A DNA stretch of 64,000 bases from Gammaproteobacteria bacterium 28-57-27 (GTDB taxonomy: Bacteria; Pseudomonadota; Gammaproteobacteria; Halothiobacillales; Halothiobacillaceae): the NCBI GenBank assembly GCA_002281735.1, contig NCGK01000002.1, forward strand, positions 172,665-236,664. Direction: 5' to 3'. The translations under genes and the position numbers were made by a program. Below, piece after piece: positions 1 through 9,733 of the stretch. A model generated the notes under the pieces. It was not told the DNA's origin, ran no database searches, and saw only the letters and a list, made by a program, of their open reading frames with translations. The stretch's first letter is position 1, and every line of letters starts with the position of its first letter.

Positions 1-39
1 CGTGCCGGATCAATAGTCAATGTGTTGTGTTGTAGCAGC

Positions 40-507
40 CTAGTCGCGCAATACAGCAACCATGCGTTCAGGGATGCTCAGTGCATCCAGAGCATCAAGG
101 ATGCTGCTGAATGTAGCGTTGGCGGCCATCAATGTCGCGCTGGCTGCGCCTTCGCTCATCATTACGGCGAGCCCTAGATCGGCTTCGGCCAACATCAAAC
201 GGTCATTCCAGCCATTGCCGATGGCGACTACGCCGCCCTGGAGCTGGGTGATGTAATCGCGTTTGGCTATCGATTGTCCTGTCGCTGGGAGAACGTGGAG
301 TTGGATCGGCAGTCCGTCTAGCGCATTTTGGGCGGTGCCGTAAGTGTCGCCGGTCACACAGTGGAGTTGCAGGTGTTGGCTGAGCTTTAGGCAGCGCTCG
401 GCCACGCCGTCAACGACGGCACCACGCAGGGCAAGTGTGCCATTGAAGTCCAGTACGAGGTGGTTTAACTCAAGGGGGGCAAGGCCTGGGAGAGGGATGG
501 CTAGCAT
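40..507 (-). CDS. Small HAD-superfamily hydrolase (soluble P-type-ATPase-like)
   Basis: A 155-residue soluble protein with the shape of a minimal HAD phosphatase that has almost no cap, as in the 'soluble P-type ATPase' group. Motif I reads DFNGTL (D20, N22), motif II is near VTGDT (about 51-55), a Lys is at 82, and the acidic motif is GNGWND (97-102). The second Asp of the classic DxDGT, which acts as the acid/base in phosphatases, is Asn here; P-type ATPases have Thr there. Phosphatase activity is therefore uncertain and no substrate can be named. It lies about 100 bases downstream of the ABC permease on the same strand. No signal peptide or membrane segment is visible. Confidence 0.75.
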   Translation of the reverse strand: MLAIPLPGLAPLELNHLVLDFNGTLALRGAVVDGVAERCLKLSQHLQLHCVTGDTYGTAQNALDGLPIQLHVLPATGQSIAKRDYITQLQGGVVAIGNGWNDRLMLAEADLGLAVMMSEGAASATLMAANATFSSILDALDALSIPERMVAVLRD

Positions 508-604
508 GGTGTGATTTCGCTGTTGAGGGTAATCAATACAGTTGCGACCGTTGCTTTGGAGTCATGCTGGATGCAGCGGCTGGGCGATAAGATCTGCAAA
601 AGCA

Positions 605-1393
605 TCACTCCAAAAGGCGCCGACGTATTAGCCATGCAGCGCTATAAAAGCCAAACAAAGCATAAAGGCTTAACACCAATATGTTGACCCATGGCCGCGT
701 AAGCGCTGCCTCCAGCACGATGCCGCGCGTTAATTCTACGGCGTGGGGCAGGGGCAGCAGGTCGACCCAGGGTCGTAAACCCGCAGGCAGGCTGTCGATG
801 GGGTAAAACACACCGGAAACCAATAACATCGGCGTGAGCACCAAGACGACATAATAGTTGAAGAAGTCATAATTGCGCGCCAGGGCACTCATCATCATGG
901 CGGGGCCGGCGAAAGCCAGCCCAATCAGCATGGCTGCGGGCAATACCCATAGTGCCGATGGGCTGGTCAGCAGGCCAAGCGCGAGGGCGACGATGAAAAT
1001 ACCGCCCGCACTAAACACCGCCTTGGCGGCGCACCACAGCATTTCGCCGAGCACAATATCTTGCACACGTAGCGGTGTTGCCAGCATGGCATCGTAGGTT
1101 TTTTGTGGCCCCATGCGGGTGTACACCGAGTACATACCCTCAAAACTCGCCGTGTTCATCGCCGATGAAGCGATAATGCCGGAAGCCAGAAAGGCGAGAT
1201 AGCTGACGCCGTCCATCTCGCCAATAAAATGCCCAAGCCCCAAGCCTAGCCCTAACAGGTAAAGCGCGGGCTCGCCGAAATTCATCACCAACGCAGGCCA
1301 AAAAAGCCTGCGCCACACCAGAAAATTGCGTGCGAATACCGCCCATGCCCCAAGCAAAGATATGGGCAAGGATAGATGGAGCATGGAGGGCAT
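605..1393 (-). CDS. ABC-2 type transporter permease, NodJ-like
   Basis: A 262-residue integral membrane protein with about six hydrophobic segments, typical of ABC-2 permeases of the NodJ/daunorubicin exporter type. The region around residues 85-100 (TRMGPQKTYDAMLATPL) resembles the cytosolic coupling segment of this family. It is the membrane half of an exporter whose ATPase is encoded immediately upstream: the ATPase stop and this start share one base (TAATG at 1391-1395), so translation is probably coupled. The substrate is unknown. NodIJ-type exporters move lipo-oligosaccharides or drugs, but no sugar or antibiotic genes are next to it. Confidence 0.88.
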   Translation of the reverse strand: MPSMLHLSLPISLLGAWAVFARNFLVWRRLFWPALVMNFGEPALYLLGLGLGLGHFIGEMDGVSYLAFLASGIIASSAMNTASFEGMYSVYTRMGPQKTYDAMLATPLRVQDIVLGEMLWCAAKAVFSAGGIFIVALALGLLTSPSALWVLPAAMLIGLAFAGPAMMMSALARNYDFFNYYVVLVLTPMLLVSGVFYPIDSLPAGLRPWVDLLPLPHAVELTRGIVLEAALTRPWVNILVLSLYALFGFYSAAWLIRRRLLE

Positions 1394-2361
1394 TACGCGT
1401 CCTCCCGTAAATCACGCCCGGTCAGGCGCAAAAAGACATCTTCCAGCCCAGCGGGGCGCTGCAAAAGTACTGGCGGGGTCGGCTGCACGGCGGCAAGCCG
1501 TTCGATCTGCGGCAAGGCGAGTTTGCGTTCGTGGGTGTACAGAAACAGGCTGGAGCCATGCCGCTCCAGCTTGCCGAGCGCACTTAATGGCGCGAAATGC
1601 GTTTCCAGATGTGCCGCAAAGCGGATTTCAATCACCCAGGGTTCGACGTGCCGGGCGATCAGCGCTTGTGGCGAGCCTTGGTCAAGCACGCGACCGTGGT
1701 CCATCACCACCAGTTCATCGCACAGCCGCTCGGCTTCGTCCATGTAATGTGTGGTGAGTAACAGTGTGGTGCCTTGCGCTTTGAGCTCTTCAAGGCGGCT
1801 CCACAAAATATGCCGCGCTTGCGGGTCAAGCCCGGTGGTTGGTTCGTCGAGCACTAGCAGTTCAGGGGCGTTAATCAGTGCGCGTGCCAAGGTCAGGCGG
1901 CGCTTCATGCCGCCAGAGAGGCTTTCGACGCGATGGGCGCGGCGATCGGTGAGGTGAGCAAAGCGCAGGAGCTGGTCGATGCGTGTGTCCAGGCCGTGAC
2001 GCGCGACGCCGAAAAAACTTGCATACACGCGCAGGTTTTGTTCCACGCTCAAGTCTGGATCAAGGTTGTCGGCTTGCGGAACAATGCCTAATTTGGCGCG
2101 TACTTGGCATTCTGCAGCTGGCATGGGGAGGCCAAGCAGTTCCAGCGTGCCCGACGTGGGCGGCATCAGCCCTAGTAACATGCGCAAGGTGGTGGTTTTG
2201 CCCGCACCATTCGAGCCGAGTAAGCCAAAACAGATGCCGCGCGGCACGCAGAGGTCAATGTGATCGACCGCTAGCGTGGTGCCGAGCGTTGGATGCTGGA
2301 AGCTTTTGCACAAACCCCGCGCAAGGACGGCGGGGCTGTCATTTTTTATTGCGCTGTCCAC
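1393..2361 (-). CDS. ABC transporter ATP-binding protein, NodI-like
   Basis: ATPase subunit (322 residues) that powers the ABC-2 permease encoded directly downstream. Visible motifs are Walker A GSNGAGKTT (about 49-57), the signature LSGGMKRR, Walker B LLVLDEPTTGLDPQ and a switch His in TTHYMDEAE. The roughly 80-residue tail after the nucleotide-binding domain is the length seen in NodI/CcmA-type exporters. Translation appears to begin at GTG (2361), with a purine-rich stretch just upstream. The TPR protein gene ends 23 bases upstream on the same strand, so the three genes may be cotranscribed. The cargo cannot be deduced. Confidence 0.9.
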   Translation of the reverse strand: MDSAIKNDSPAVLARGLCKSFQHPTLGTTLAVDHIDLCVPRGICFGLLGSNGAGKTTTLRMLLGLMPPTSGTLELLGLPMPAAECQVRAKLGIVPQADNLDPDLSVEQNLRVYASFFGVARHGLDTRIDQLLRFAHLTDRRAHRVESLSGGMKRRLTLARALINAPELLVLDEPTTGLDPQARHILWSRLEELKAQGTTLLLTTHYMDEAERLCDELVVMDHGRVLDQGSPQALIARHVEPWVIEIRFAAHLETHFAPLSALGKLERHGSSLFLYTHERKLALPQIERLAAVQPTPPVLLQRPAGLEDVFLRLTGRDLREDA

Positions 2362-2384
2362 CCTTGCTTTAGGCTGAGGGGCGC

Positions 2385-3320
2385 TTACGGTGTTGCACTG
2401 GTGCCAGATAGCTGGGATTGCACGCTGGCCAACTTGGATTTGTAAGCCTCGGTTTCTGCGGCATCTGCGCCATAGGCTTTTTCACTCGCTTTCACGGCAA
2501 GACCATAAACGCGCAAAGCTTCGTCCATACGGCCTTGGAGGGCGAAATTTTCACCCATGCGATCCAACGTGCGTGCTAGGGCGGGATCATTGGCAGCCAG
2601 GATTTTTTCACGAATTTTCAGGCAGCGTTGGCTCTGAGCCTCCGCGTCCTTGTAATTGCCTAGCAAGCTGTTAACGGTGGAAAGGTTGTACAGATCCTTG
2701 GCAACTTCAGCGTGGTCGCTGCCGAGAGCGCGCTCATCAATGACCAAGGCGCGGCTGTAAAGTGGCGCGGCCTCCGCGTAACGGTCATGCAGGAAGTAAA
2801 AACCGGCAAGTTGGCTGAGTGCTGTGGCTACGGCGAGATGGTTTGGGTTGAGCGCGCTCTCATACATGGACAAGGCTTTTTTGTAGCCTGTTTCAGCCTC
2901 TTGAACTTTGTCTTGCGCGGCGAAGAGGGAAGCTTGATGGCTGATCGCGGTGGCTAAGGGTTTGGAGTTGGGCGCGGTTTTTTCAGCCAGCGTCAGCGCC
3001 TGTGCGCAGACTTCTTCGGCTTTAGGCAAGGTGCCCTGGGTAATCTCTTTGGTGCAGCTTTTATTGAGCTCATCCAGCTCCGGGGTCTGTGACATGGCGG
3101 CAACTGCGGCAATGCTACTCACGCCGACGAGGCCGCCCACTCCGACAGCTGCGGCAGTCTTTGTACTGGCAACGCTTTTTTTGCTGGTTTTGCTCGCGCT
3201 TTTAGCAGGGGTTGTTTTGGCCACAGTCTTGGCGCTTGGATCGGCGGCAAAGGCAGGCATAGAGCCCGCGCTGAGGAATATGGCGGCAGTGATGGAGAGC
3301 GTCAGTGTCTTGATTTTCAT
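2385..3320 (-). CDS. Exported tetratricopeptide-repeat protein
   Basis: A 311-residue protein with a Sec signal peptide (MKIKTLTLSITAAIFLSAGS, cleavage probably after AFA near residue 25). A low-complexity Lys/Thr/Ser/Ala linker (about 27-60) and a short hydrophobic Gly/Ala/Val patch (58-77) follow. Residues 90-295 carry at least four TPR units of the kinesin-light-chain type, recognisable by repeated A-x-x-x-Y/L-x-x-A-L and H-P/D-x-x-x-A patterns. Such proteins are scaffolds for protein contacts in the periplasm or at the membrane. The partner is unknown; the adjacent ABC exporter is one candidate. A small inverted repeat, CACCAG/CTGGTG, lies upstream at 3379-3400. Confidence 0.8.
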   Translation of the reverse strand: MKIKTLTLSITAAIFLSAGSMPAFAADPSAKTVAKTTPAKSASKTSKKSVASTKTAAAVGVGGLVGVSSIAAVAAMSQTPELDELNKSCTKEITQGTLPKAEEVCAQALTLAEKTAPNSKPLATAISHQASLFAAQDKVQEAETGYKKALSMYESALNPNHLAVATALSQLAGFYFLHDRYAEAAPLYSRALVIDERALGSDHAEVAKDLYNLSTVNSLLGNYKDAEAQSQRCLKIREKILAANDPALARTLDRMGENFALQGRMDEALRVYGLAVKASEKAYGADAAETEAYKSKLASVQSQLSGTSATP

Positions 3321-3438
3321 GGGGTTCGACGAGTTAGTGAATAATGCGCGTGAGGTTAGCAGAAAGCCCCAAGGAACTCACCAGAGAACTCACGCTGGTG
3401 TTGCGTTCGGGTCACGCTGTTACCAGCAGGGTCGCAGC

Positions 3439-4395
3439 TCACGGCGCAATGTGAGCTTGATCCTTGGTTTGAGTCTGCTTGGGCGCGCCTGTGTTGCCAA
3501 GGATTTTGCCGTTGATGGTTTGTCCATAAAGACTGAGGGTGCTGTCATGAAACTTTGTGCGGGTAGCCTCGACGCTCCCCAGCCAGCGCGGATCTTGTGG
3601 GCGTTCATGCGCGTTCATGAAATAGGCGACATCCCAGGCGTCTTGTGGTGTCAGGCTGTAGGACATGCCATAGGGCATGTTGGCGTGGATAAACTGTGCC
3701 GCGTTGTCGATGCTTCCCATGCCTGCGCCCCAGTTGTAAGACCCATCGCCCCAGAGCGCCGGGAAAACCACGCGTCCTGAGACACTCTGTCCCGCGCCGT
3801 TTGCACCGTGGCAGAGGGCGCAACGCGCTGTGTAGACCGCTTGACCACGCGCGTAGTCGGGTGTTTGGGTTGTCTTGTCAAGCTTGGGGTAGCCTCGCCC
3901 AGCAACTTCTTTATTCACAGGGAGCCCCGTCGCCAGCCAGAATGAATACGCTTCCAGCGCGACAAGCACAGGGTCGCCAAGTGGCGGCGCGCTGCCGTTC
4001 ATGCTGAAGCGGAAGCAGCCTTGTAGGCGTTGTTGGTAGGTGTTGATCTTGTCGTTTTTGGCGCGGTAGGCAGGGTAATTGACATAGGCCGCCCACAGCG
4101 GCGCAGAACCTGCCATGCGCCCCGCGTCGAGGTGGCAGTTGGTGCAGGAGAGGTTGTTGCCGACAAAGCGCGCCGCATGTTTTGGGGTGTCAAGCATGAT
4201 GTCGCGCCCCATGCGAATCGTGTTTCCAAAGGGTGTGTTGGGAATATCGTCTTCCTTTGGTGGTTCGAACGTTGCTCCAGTGTTAGCGGCTGCATTGGGT
4301 GCCGAGGTTTCGACGGCGGCTTGGGTCGGTGCGATGGAAAGGGCAGAGATCAATCCAAAGATGGCAGACCATGTGGCGGGTGATGCGATGTTCAT
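3439..4395 (-). CDS. tsdA: Thiosulfate dehydrogenase, dihaem cytochrome c (TsdA)
   Basis: Periplasmic dihaem enzyme that oxidises two thiosulfates to tetrathionate. The start chosen is MNIASP at 4395, which gives a clean signal peptide (cleavage near TQA|AVE); the open frame extends 53 codons further upstream but that part has no secretion character. Haem 1 binds at CTNCH, haem 2 at CALCH. The segment QGCFRFSMNG matches the family stretch carrying the unusual Cys ligand of the active-site haem, which separates TsdA from ordinary cytochromes c. A Met-rich NMPYGM follows. The dihaem cytochrome gene ends 11 bases upstream, giving a tsdB-tsdA order known from several sulfur oxidisers. Confidence 0.87.
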   Translation of the reverse strand: MNIASPATWSAIFGLISALSIAPTQAAVETSAPNAAANTGATFEPPKEDDIPNTPFGNTIRMGRDIMLDTPKHAARFVGNNLSCTNCHLDAGRMAGSAPLWAAYVNYPAYRAKNDKINTYQQRLQGCFRFSMNGSAPPLGDPVLVALEAYSFWLATGLPVNKEVAGRGYPKLDKTTQTPDYARGQAVYTARCALCHGANGAGQSVSGRVVFPALWGDGSYNWGAGMGSIDNAAQFIHANMPYGMSYSLTPQDAWDVAYFMNAHERPQDPRWLGSVEATRTKFHDSTLSLYGQTINGKILGNTGAPKQTQTKDQAHIAP

Positions 4396-4406
4396 GGGGG
4401 CTGTTC

Positions 4407-5054
4407 TCAATGTTGGTTTTTTGGCGCAGTGGGCTGCGCAGCAAGCCATGCGGCGACGGATTTGATTTGATTGTCGTTCATGCGCAAAGCCACGTTGTAC
4501 ATGAGCGCGTTGGCGAGGTTTTGCGGCTCGGCCTGGCGTGTACCGCTCTTCCAAGCCCTGATTTGTGCTTCGATATACGCGGCGGGTTGACCAATAATGG
4601 GCGGGAAGCTGGGTTGAATGCCGATACCGCCCGGTGCGTGGCAGTTAAAGCACGCTGGAATACCGGCACTCCAGTCGCCGCGCTCAGCGAGTTGTTGCCC
4701 TCGATCAGCCTGAGTTGCGTCACTGAGTGGGGTGCCGGCTTGGGTTGGCATGGGGAGTGTGCTGAAAAAAGTGGCGACGCTCTGAATCTGCACGATAGTC
4801 AATGGCTTGGCCATGTCGCTCATAATTGCGTTGACGCGACGGCCATCAATGTAGGCTTTCAGCTGCTCGGAAATATATTCGGCAGAAAGCCCGGCAAGAC
4901 GGGGATAGCCAGCCACCGCCATGCCCTCTCCTTGTGCGCCGTGGCAGGCAAGACAGGATGCCGCCTCAGCAGGCGGTGCGCTGTAGGCTGGGTGTGCAGC
5001 GGCAAAGACTGTAAAAGATAAGCTCAAAACAAGAGCTAAATTGCGTGGCTGCAT
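4407..5054 (-). CDS. tsdB: Dihaem c4-type cytochrome, probable TsdB electron acceptor
   Basis: A 215-residue periplasmic cytochrome with a signal peptide (cleavage near AYS|APP) and two CxxCH haem sites, CLACH about residue 34 and CFNCH about residue 135. They lie in two similar halves, each with a conserved YIxxQ element (AEYISEQL and AAYIEAQI), the layout of cytochrome c4. In tsdB-tsdA loci this protein takes electrons from TsdA and passes them towards the terminal oxidase. The gene precedes tsdA by 11 bases and they are probably one operon. A generic cytochrome c4 is the alternative reading; the tsdA neighbour favours TsdB. The divergent atp operon starts 169 bases away. Confidence 0.72.
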   Translation of the reverse strand: MQPRNLALVLSLSFTVFAAAHPAYSAPPAEAASCLACHGAQGEGMAVAGYPRLAGLSAEYISEQLKAYIDGRRVNAIMSDMAKPLTIVQIQSVATFFSTLPMPTQAGTPLSDATQADRGQQLAERGDWSAGIPACFNCHAPGGIGIQPSFPPIIGQPAAYIEAQIRAWKSGTRQAEPQNLANALMYNVALRMNDNQIKSVAAWLAAQPTAPKNQH

Positions 5055-5223
5055 GGTGTTCTATCCCTCGGAATGAAGCGGCGTTAGACCGAAGACTAGG
5101 ACATTTGACAGTGTCTGTAATGTGAAAAAGGAGCGAGACGTTGCAAAAAAGTACGCGCAATTCTGTGGGCAGGAGACTGAGGCAGGTTGAGTGGCAAAAT
5201 AATTCAGTGTTAGACTGCAAAAC

Positions 5224-5442
5224 ATGAACAAAAATCCCTTGTCAGGCCTGCTGATGGTGAGCGCGGGGAATATCTTCGCATCCATGGTGATTTCCGGGCT
5301 TCTGCTGGGTTATTTGCTGGATAGCTGGTTGGATACTCGGCCAATCTTTATGTTGAGTGTCGGTGCGTTGGGTTTGATTGGCGGTTTCCTGCGTGTGCAC
5401 AAGCTGCTTGGGGCAAAGGACAAGGATAGCCATGAAGGTTGA
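5224..5442 (+). CDS. AtpZ/AtpI-family small membrane protein of the ATP synthase operon
   Basis: A 72-residue protein with two transmembrane helices (about 8-30 and 39-60) joined by the short loop DSWLDTRPI, the hairpin shape of the AtpZ family. AtpZ-type proteins are encoded at the head of F-ATPase operons and have been linked to Mg2+/Ca2+ supply or c-ring assembly. It is the first gene here and overlaps the next by 11 bases (5432-5442). No clear Shine-Dalgarno precedes the ATG. The last segment, VHKLLGAKDKDSHEG, is polar and cytosolic. Confidence 0.75.
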   Translation: MNKNPLSGLLMVSAGNIFASMVISGLLLGYLLDSWLDTRPIFMLSVGALGLIGGFLRVHKLLGAKDKDSHEG

Positions 5443-5791
5443 GCAGCTGGCGCGGCGTTTGTTGATCGCCCAACTTGGGCTGACGGCGGTTTTGGCCTTG
5501 GGCTGGGGTGTTTATTCGGGCTATCTTGATGCCATCGCTGTTGTGTATGGCGGAATGGTCAGTATAGTGCTTGCCTGGATGCACAAGCGCGGCGTGCGCA
5601 AGGCGCAAGAGCGCTCTTTGCATGACCCCAAGGCGGGGATGCTGATTCTTTATGTAGGTGCGGTGTTGCGGTTCGTCTTGCTCATCGTGCTGCTTGGTGT
5701 TGGGTTCGGCTTGCTCAAGCTTTCGCCGCATCCTATGCTTGCCGGGTTTGTTTTGGCGCAGCTTGGTTTTCTTTTTGTCGCGCGCCGTTAG
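5432..5791 (+). CDS. atpI: ATP synthase subunit I (AtpI)
   Basis: A 119-residue membrane protein with four predicted helices in two hairpins, the form of AtpI, a non-structural factor that helps assemble the c-ring of F1Fo-ATPase. The start chosen is ATG 5432 (MKVEQLARR), 18 codons inside the longest open frame, because it gives the standard family N-terminus. The start overlaps the end of the preceding small gene, so translation is likely coupled. Two AtpI/AtpZ-type proteins in tandem are less common in Proteobacteria than a single AtpI. Confidence 0.85.
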   Translation: MKVEQLARRLLIAQLGLTAVLALGWGVYSGYLDAIAVVYGGMVSIVLAWMHKRGVRKAQERSLHDPKAGMLILYVGAVLRFVLLIVLLGVGFGLLKLSPHPMLAGFVLAQLGFLFVARR

Positions 5792-6712
<921 letters not shown>

Positions 6713-6784
6713 GTGAGCACTTAAGCTTGGCCCTTAAACCCTTTTTCCATTAACCCTCAACTTAAATCCGTAAGGAGACCGACG

Positions 6785-7078
6785 ATGACCGCTGATATGA
6801 TCGCGATGATTTATGCCTACACCGCAGTAGGCGTGGGTGTGATCCTGGCTGCTGCTGGCCTGGGCTCAGCCATTGGCTGGGGCTTGATTTGCTCCAAAAC
6901 GCTGGAAGGTATTGCTCGTCAACCTGAAATGCGTCCGCAACTGATGACCAACATGTTCATCTTTGCCGGTTTGATGGAATCCTTCCCGTTCATCATTCTC
7001 GCATTCGGCATGTGGTTCCTGTTCGCTAACCCATTCGTGGGCGCAGTGCAGGCCGCCATCAAGGCGATGGGTGCTTAA
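6785..7078 (+). CDS. atpE: ATP synthase subunit c
   Basis: Ring-forming proteolipid (97 residues) with two helices and the polar loop ARQPE (44-48). The ion-binding carboxylate is Glu65 in GLMESFPFI. The helix-1 position that carries Gln in Na+-translocating rings is Trp32 here (SAIGWG), so a proton-driven ring is inferred. A strong AAGGAGA precedes the ATG by a few bases. A slightly extended C-terminus ([16 protein letters not shown]) makes it longer than the 79 residues of the E. coli protein. Confidence 0.96.
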   Translation: MTADMIAMIYAYTAVGVGVILAAAGLGSAIGWGLICSKTLEGIARQPEMRPQLMTNMFIFAGLMESFPFIILAFGMWFLFANPFVGAVQAAIKAMGA

Positions 7079-7150
7079 TTACGGCGATTGGATGCGGCGC
7101 AGGAGGCTTGATGGTCTCTTCTATGCGCGCATTCAAGGAGGTAGGCAGCA

Positions 7151-7621
7151 GTGAATATTACGGTTACCTTGTTTGCCCAGATGATTGCGTTTATCGCAAT
7201 GATCTGGTTGGTGAACAGATTTCTGTGGGCTCCGCTATCGAGCATGATGGAAGCGCGTCGTCAGCGTATCGCTGATGGTCTGTCTGCATCAGAGCGCGGT
7301 AAGCACGAGCTCAAGCTCGCAGAAGAGCGTGCAGTTCAAGTGATTAAAGAAGCTAAAGAGCGGGCAACCGAATTGCTGGCTCAAGCGAACAACCGTAGCA
7401 CCGAAATTCTGGATGAGGCGCGTAACAACGCCAAAGCAGAATCTGAGCGTGTTATTGCCGGTGCTCAAGCTGAGATCGGGCGTGAAGTTGAGCGCGCCAA
7501 GCAAGAGCTTTCAAAGCAAGTGTCTGTACTCGCGGTGACAGGTGCCGAGCGCATCTTGAAGCGTGAAGTGGATGCCAAGGTACACGAGGCATCAATCGCT
7601 GACCTCGTGGCACGCATTTAA
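7151..7621 (+). CDS. atpF: ATP synthase subunit b
   Basis: Peripheral-stalk subunit b (156 residues): one N-terminal membrane helix (about 4-25), then a long charged coiled coil rich in Ala, Glu and Arg that reaches F1. It starts with GTG at 7151 behind a near-perfect AAGGAGG (7136-7142). The length equals that of other single-copy bacterial b subunits, so the stalk is presumably a b2 homodimer. It is followed within about 10 bases by atpH. Confidence 0.95.
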   Translation: MNITVTLFAQMIAFIAMIWLVNRFLWAPLSSMMEARRQRIADGLSASERGKHELKLAEERAVQVIKEAKERATELLAQANNRSTEILDEARNNAKAESERVIAGAQAEIGREVERAKQELSKQVSVLAVTGAERILKREVDAKVHEASIADLVARI

Positions 7622-7631
7622 GGGGGCATTT

Positions 7632-8168
7632 ATGTCCGAGAATGCAAAAACAGCCCGTGCTTACGCTCGTGCCTGCTTTGAGGTTGCACAGTCCTCTGTC
7701 GAGCGTGCCAAGTGGACTGAGATGCTGGATTTTCTTGCGGCGGTATCGGTTGATGCCGATATGCTCCGCTTGATGTCCTCACCTTCGATCAATCGTGATC
7801 GCTTGGCTGAGGTGACACTGGAGGTTTCTTCAGGTCGCCTGACAGCTCAAGGTGAAAACTTGGTGCGCTTGCTGGCTGAAAATGCGCGTATTCATATTCT
7901 TCCACTGATTGCACAAGAGTTTGATGCTCTGTGCCGTGAGGCTGATGGACGAATGAATGTGCGTGTGGTTTCAGCCTTGGCTCTTAAAGAGCAGGAAAAA
8001 ATGCAGCTTGCATCGGCCTTGGGCAGACGCCTAGGCAAGATCATCACGTTAGACAATGAAGTGGATGCGTCCCTGATTGGCGGTGCCGTTGTGTACGCCG
8101 GGGATTTAGTTATCGATGGTTCAATTCAGGGTCGCCTACAGGGTCTGGCCAACGCCGTGATCCGCTAA
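7632..8168 (+). CDS. atpH: ATP synthase subunit delta
   Basis: Delta subunit (178 residues) that joins the b stalk to the top of the alpha/beta hexamer. The start is placed at ATG 7632 (MSENAKTARAYARA), which matches the usual N-terminus; a longer frame begins 23 codons upstream inside atpF and is not credible. Conserved C-terminal elements are visible: the TLDNEVDASLIGG stretch followed by GDLVIDGSIQGRL. The gene sits between atpF and atpA with gaps of about 10 bases on each side. Confidence 0.95.
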   Translation: MSENAKTARAYARACFEVAQSSVERAKWTEMLDFLAAVSVDADMLRLMSSPSINRDRLAEVTLEVSSGRLTAQGENLVRLLAENARIHILPLIAQEFDALCREADGRMNVRVVSALALKEQEKMQLASALGRRLGKIITLDNEVDASLIGGAVVYAGDLVIDGSIQGRLQGLANAVIR

Positions 8169-8180
8169 GGAGTTATTTTC

Positions 8181-9719
8181 ATGATTAATCCTTCTGAAAT
8201 CAGTTCCCTGATCAAACAGCGGATTGAAAGTTTTGAAGTCGGTGCGGATGCGCGCACCGTGGGCACGGTCGTCAGCGTAAGCGACGGTATCGTGCGTATT
8301 CACGGTCTCACCGAAGTTATGCTCGGTGAGATGATCGAGTTTCCGGGCAATACCTTTGGCGTTGCCATGAACTTGGAAAGTGACAGTGTAGGTTCTATCG
8401 TTTTGGGTGACTACGCTCACCTCAAAGAAGGCGATCAGGCCAAATGCACCGGTCGTATTCTGGAAGTGCCCATCGGCAAGGAATTGCTGGGTCGCGTGGT
8501 GGACACCCTGGGGCGTCCACTGGATGGCAAAGGCGAGCTGGGCACAAGCCTGACCTCTCCAATTGAGCGCATTGCTCCTGGCGTTATTGAACGTAAGAGC
8601 GTCGACCAGCCATTGCTCACGGGGATTAAAGCCCTTGATGCCATGGTGCCAATTGGTCGTGGTCAGCGTGAGCTGATTATTGGTGACCGTCAAACTGGTA
8701 AGACTGCTGTGGCGATTGACACCATCATCAACCAGAAAGGCAAGGGTGTCTTCTGTGTGTATGTGGCCATGGGTCAAAAAGCCTCAACCATCGCCAACAT
8801 TGTGCGCAAGCTCGAAGAGAATGGCGCAATGGAGTACACGGTGGTGGTTGCCGCAGGCGCATCCGAGCCCGCCTCCATGATTTATCTGGCAGCCTATGCC
8901 GGTTGCACCATGGGTGAGTACTTCCGTGACCGTGGTATGGACGCGTTGATTGTGTATGACGACCTGACCAAGCAAGCTTGGGCTTATCGTCAAGTTTCAC
9001 TGTTGCTGCGCCGTCCACCAGGTCGTGAAGCTTATCCAGGTGATGTGTTCTACCTGCACAGCCGTCTGCTTGAGCGTGCTTCGCGCGTGAATGCTGATTA
9101 CGTTGAGCAATTCACCAAGGGTGAAGTGAAGGGTCAAACCGGTTCCTTGACCGCGCTGCCGATCATTGAAACCCAGGGTGGTGACGTTTCTGCCTTTGTT
9201 CCAACCAACGTGATTTCGATCACTGACGGTCAGATCTTCCTGGAAACGGATTTGTTCAACTCGGGTATTCGTCCTGCGATCAACCCGGGTATCTCCGTGT
9301 CCCGCGTCGGTGGTGCAGCTCAAACCAAGATCATCAAGAAATTTGCTGGTGGCATTCGTACCGACTTGGCTCAGTATCGTGAGTTGGCTGCGTTCTCTCA
9401 GTTTGCATCTGACCTTGATGAAGCCACACGCCGCCAGCTTGAGCGCGGTAAGCGCGTGACCGAGCTGATGAAGCAGCCGCAGTTCAGGCCGTTGTCGGTT
9501 GGTGAGATGGCGCTTTCGCTGTTTGCCGCCAACGAAGGCTATTTGGATGATGTCGATGTTGCCAACATCGGTTCATTTGAAGCTGCGTTGCATAGTTACG
9601 CTCACAGTCACGCGAAGGATATGCTGGACGCCATTGGTGATAACGGTAACCTCAACGATGACATCTCCGCTGGACTGAAGAAGACCCTCCAGGCCTTCAA
9701 AGCCAACGGTGTCTGGTAA
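8181..9719 (+). CDS. atpA: ATP synthase subunit alpha
   Basis: Non-catalytic nucleotide-binding subunit of F1 (512 residues). The P-loop is [11 protein letters not shown] near residue 169, and the ATP-synthase alpha/beta signature [17 protein letters not shown] is around residues 364-380. The N-terminal [15 protein letters not shown] is the delta-contacting segment. Length and sequence are ordinary for a proteobacterial enzyme. Codon use (many GGT, CGT and GTT) resembles that of highly expressed genes, like the other atp genes. Confidence 0.97.
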   Translation: MINPSEISSLIKQRIESFEVGADARTVGTVVSVSDGIVRIHGLTEVMLGEMIEFPGNTFGVAMNLESDSVGSIVLGDYAHLKEGDQAKCTGRILEVPIGKELLGRVVDTLGRPLDGKGELGTSLTSPIERIAPGVIERKSVDQPLLTGIKALDAMVPIGRGQRELIIGDRQTGKTAVAIDTIINQKGKGVFCVYVAMGQKASTIANIVRKLEENGAMEYTVVVAAGASEPASMIYLAAYAGCTMGEYFRDRGMDALIVYDDLTKQAWAYRQVSLLLRRPPGREAYPGDVFYLHSRLLERASRVNADYVEQFTKGEVKGQTGSLTALPIIETQGGDVSAFVPTNVISITDGQIFLETDLFNSGIRPAINPGISVSRVGGAAQTKIIKKFAGGIRTDLAQYRELAAFSQFASDLDEATRRQLERGKRVTELMKQPQFRPLSVGEMALSLFAANEGYLDDVDVANIGSFEAALHSYAHSHAKDMLDAIGDNGNLNDDISAGLKKTLQAFKANGVW

Positions 9720-9733
9720 GAGAGGCAACCCTT

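Noticed and set aside
3379..3400. CACCAG/CTGGTG inverted repeat as a terminator between tsdA and the TPR gene
   Set aside because: The stem is only 6 bp with a 10-base loop and no T tract; mentioned only under the TPR gene.
5187..5216. TTGAGT / TAGACT as a promoter for the atp operon
   Set aside because: Only 4 of 6 matches in each box, and the implied start would be at the first codon; too weak to report as a promoter.
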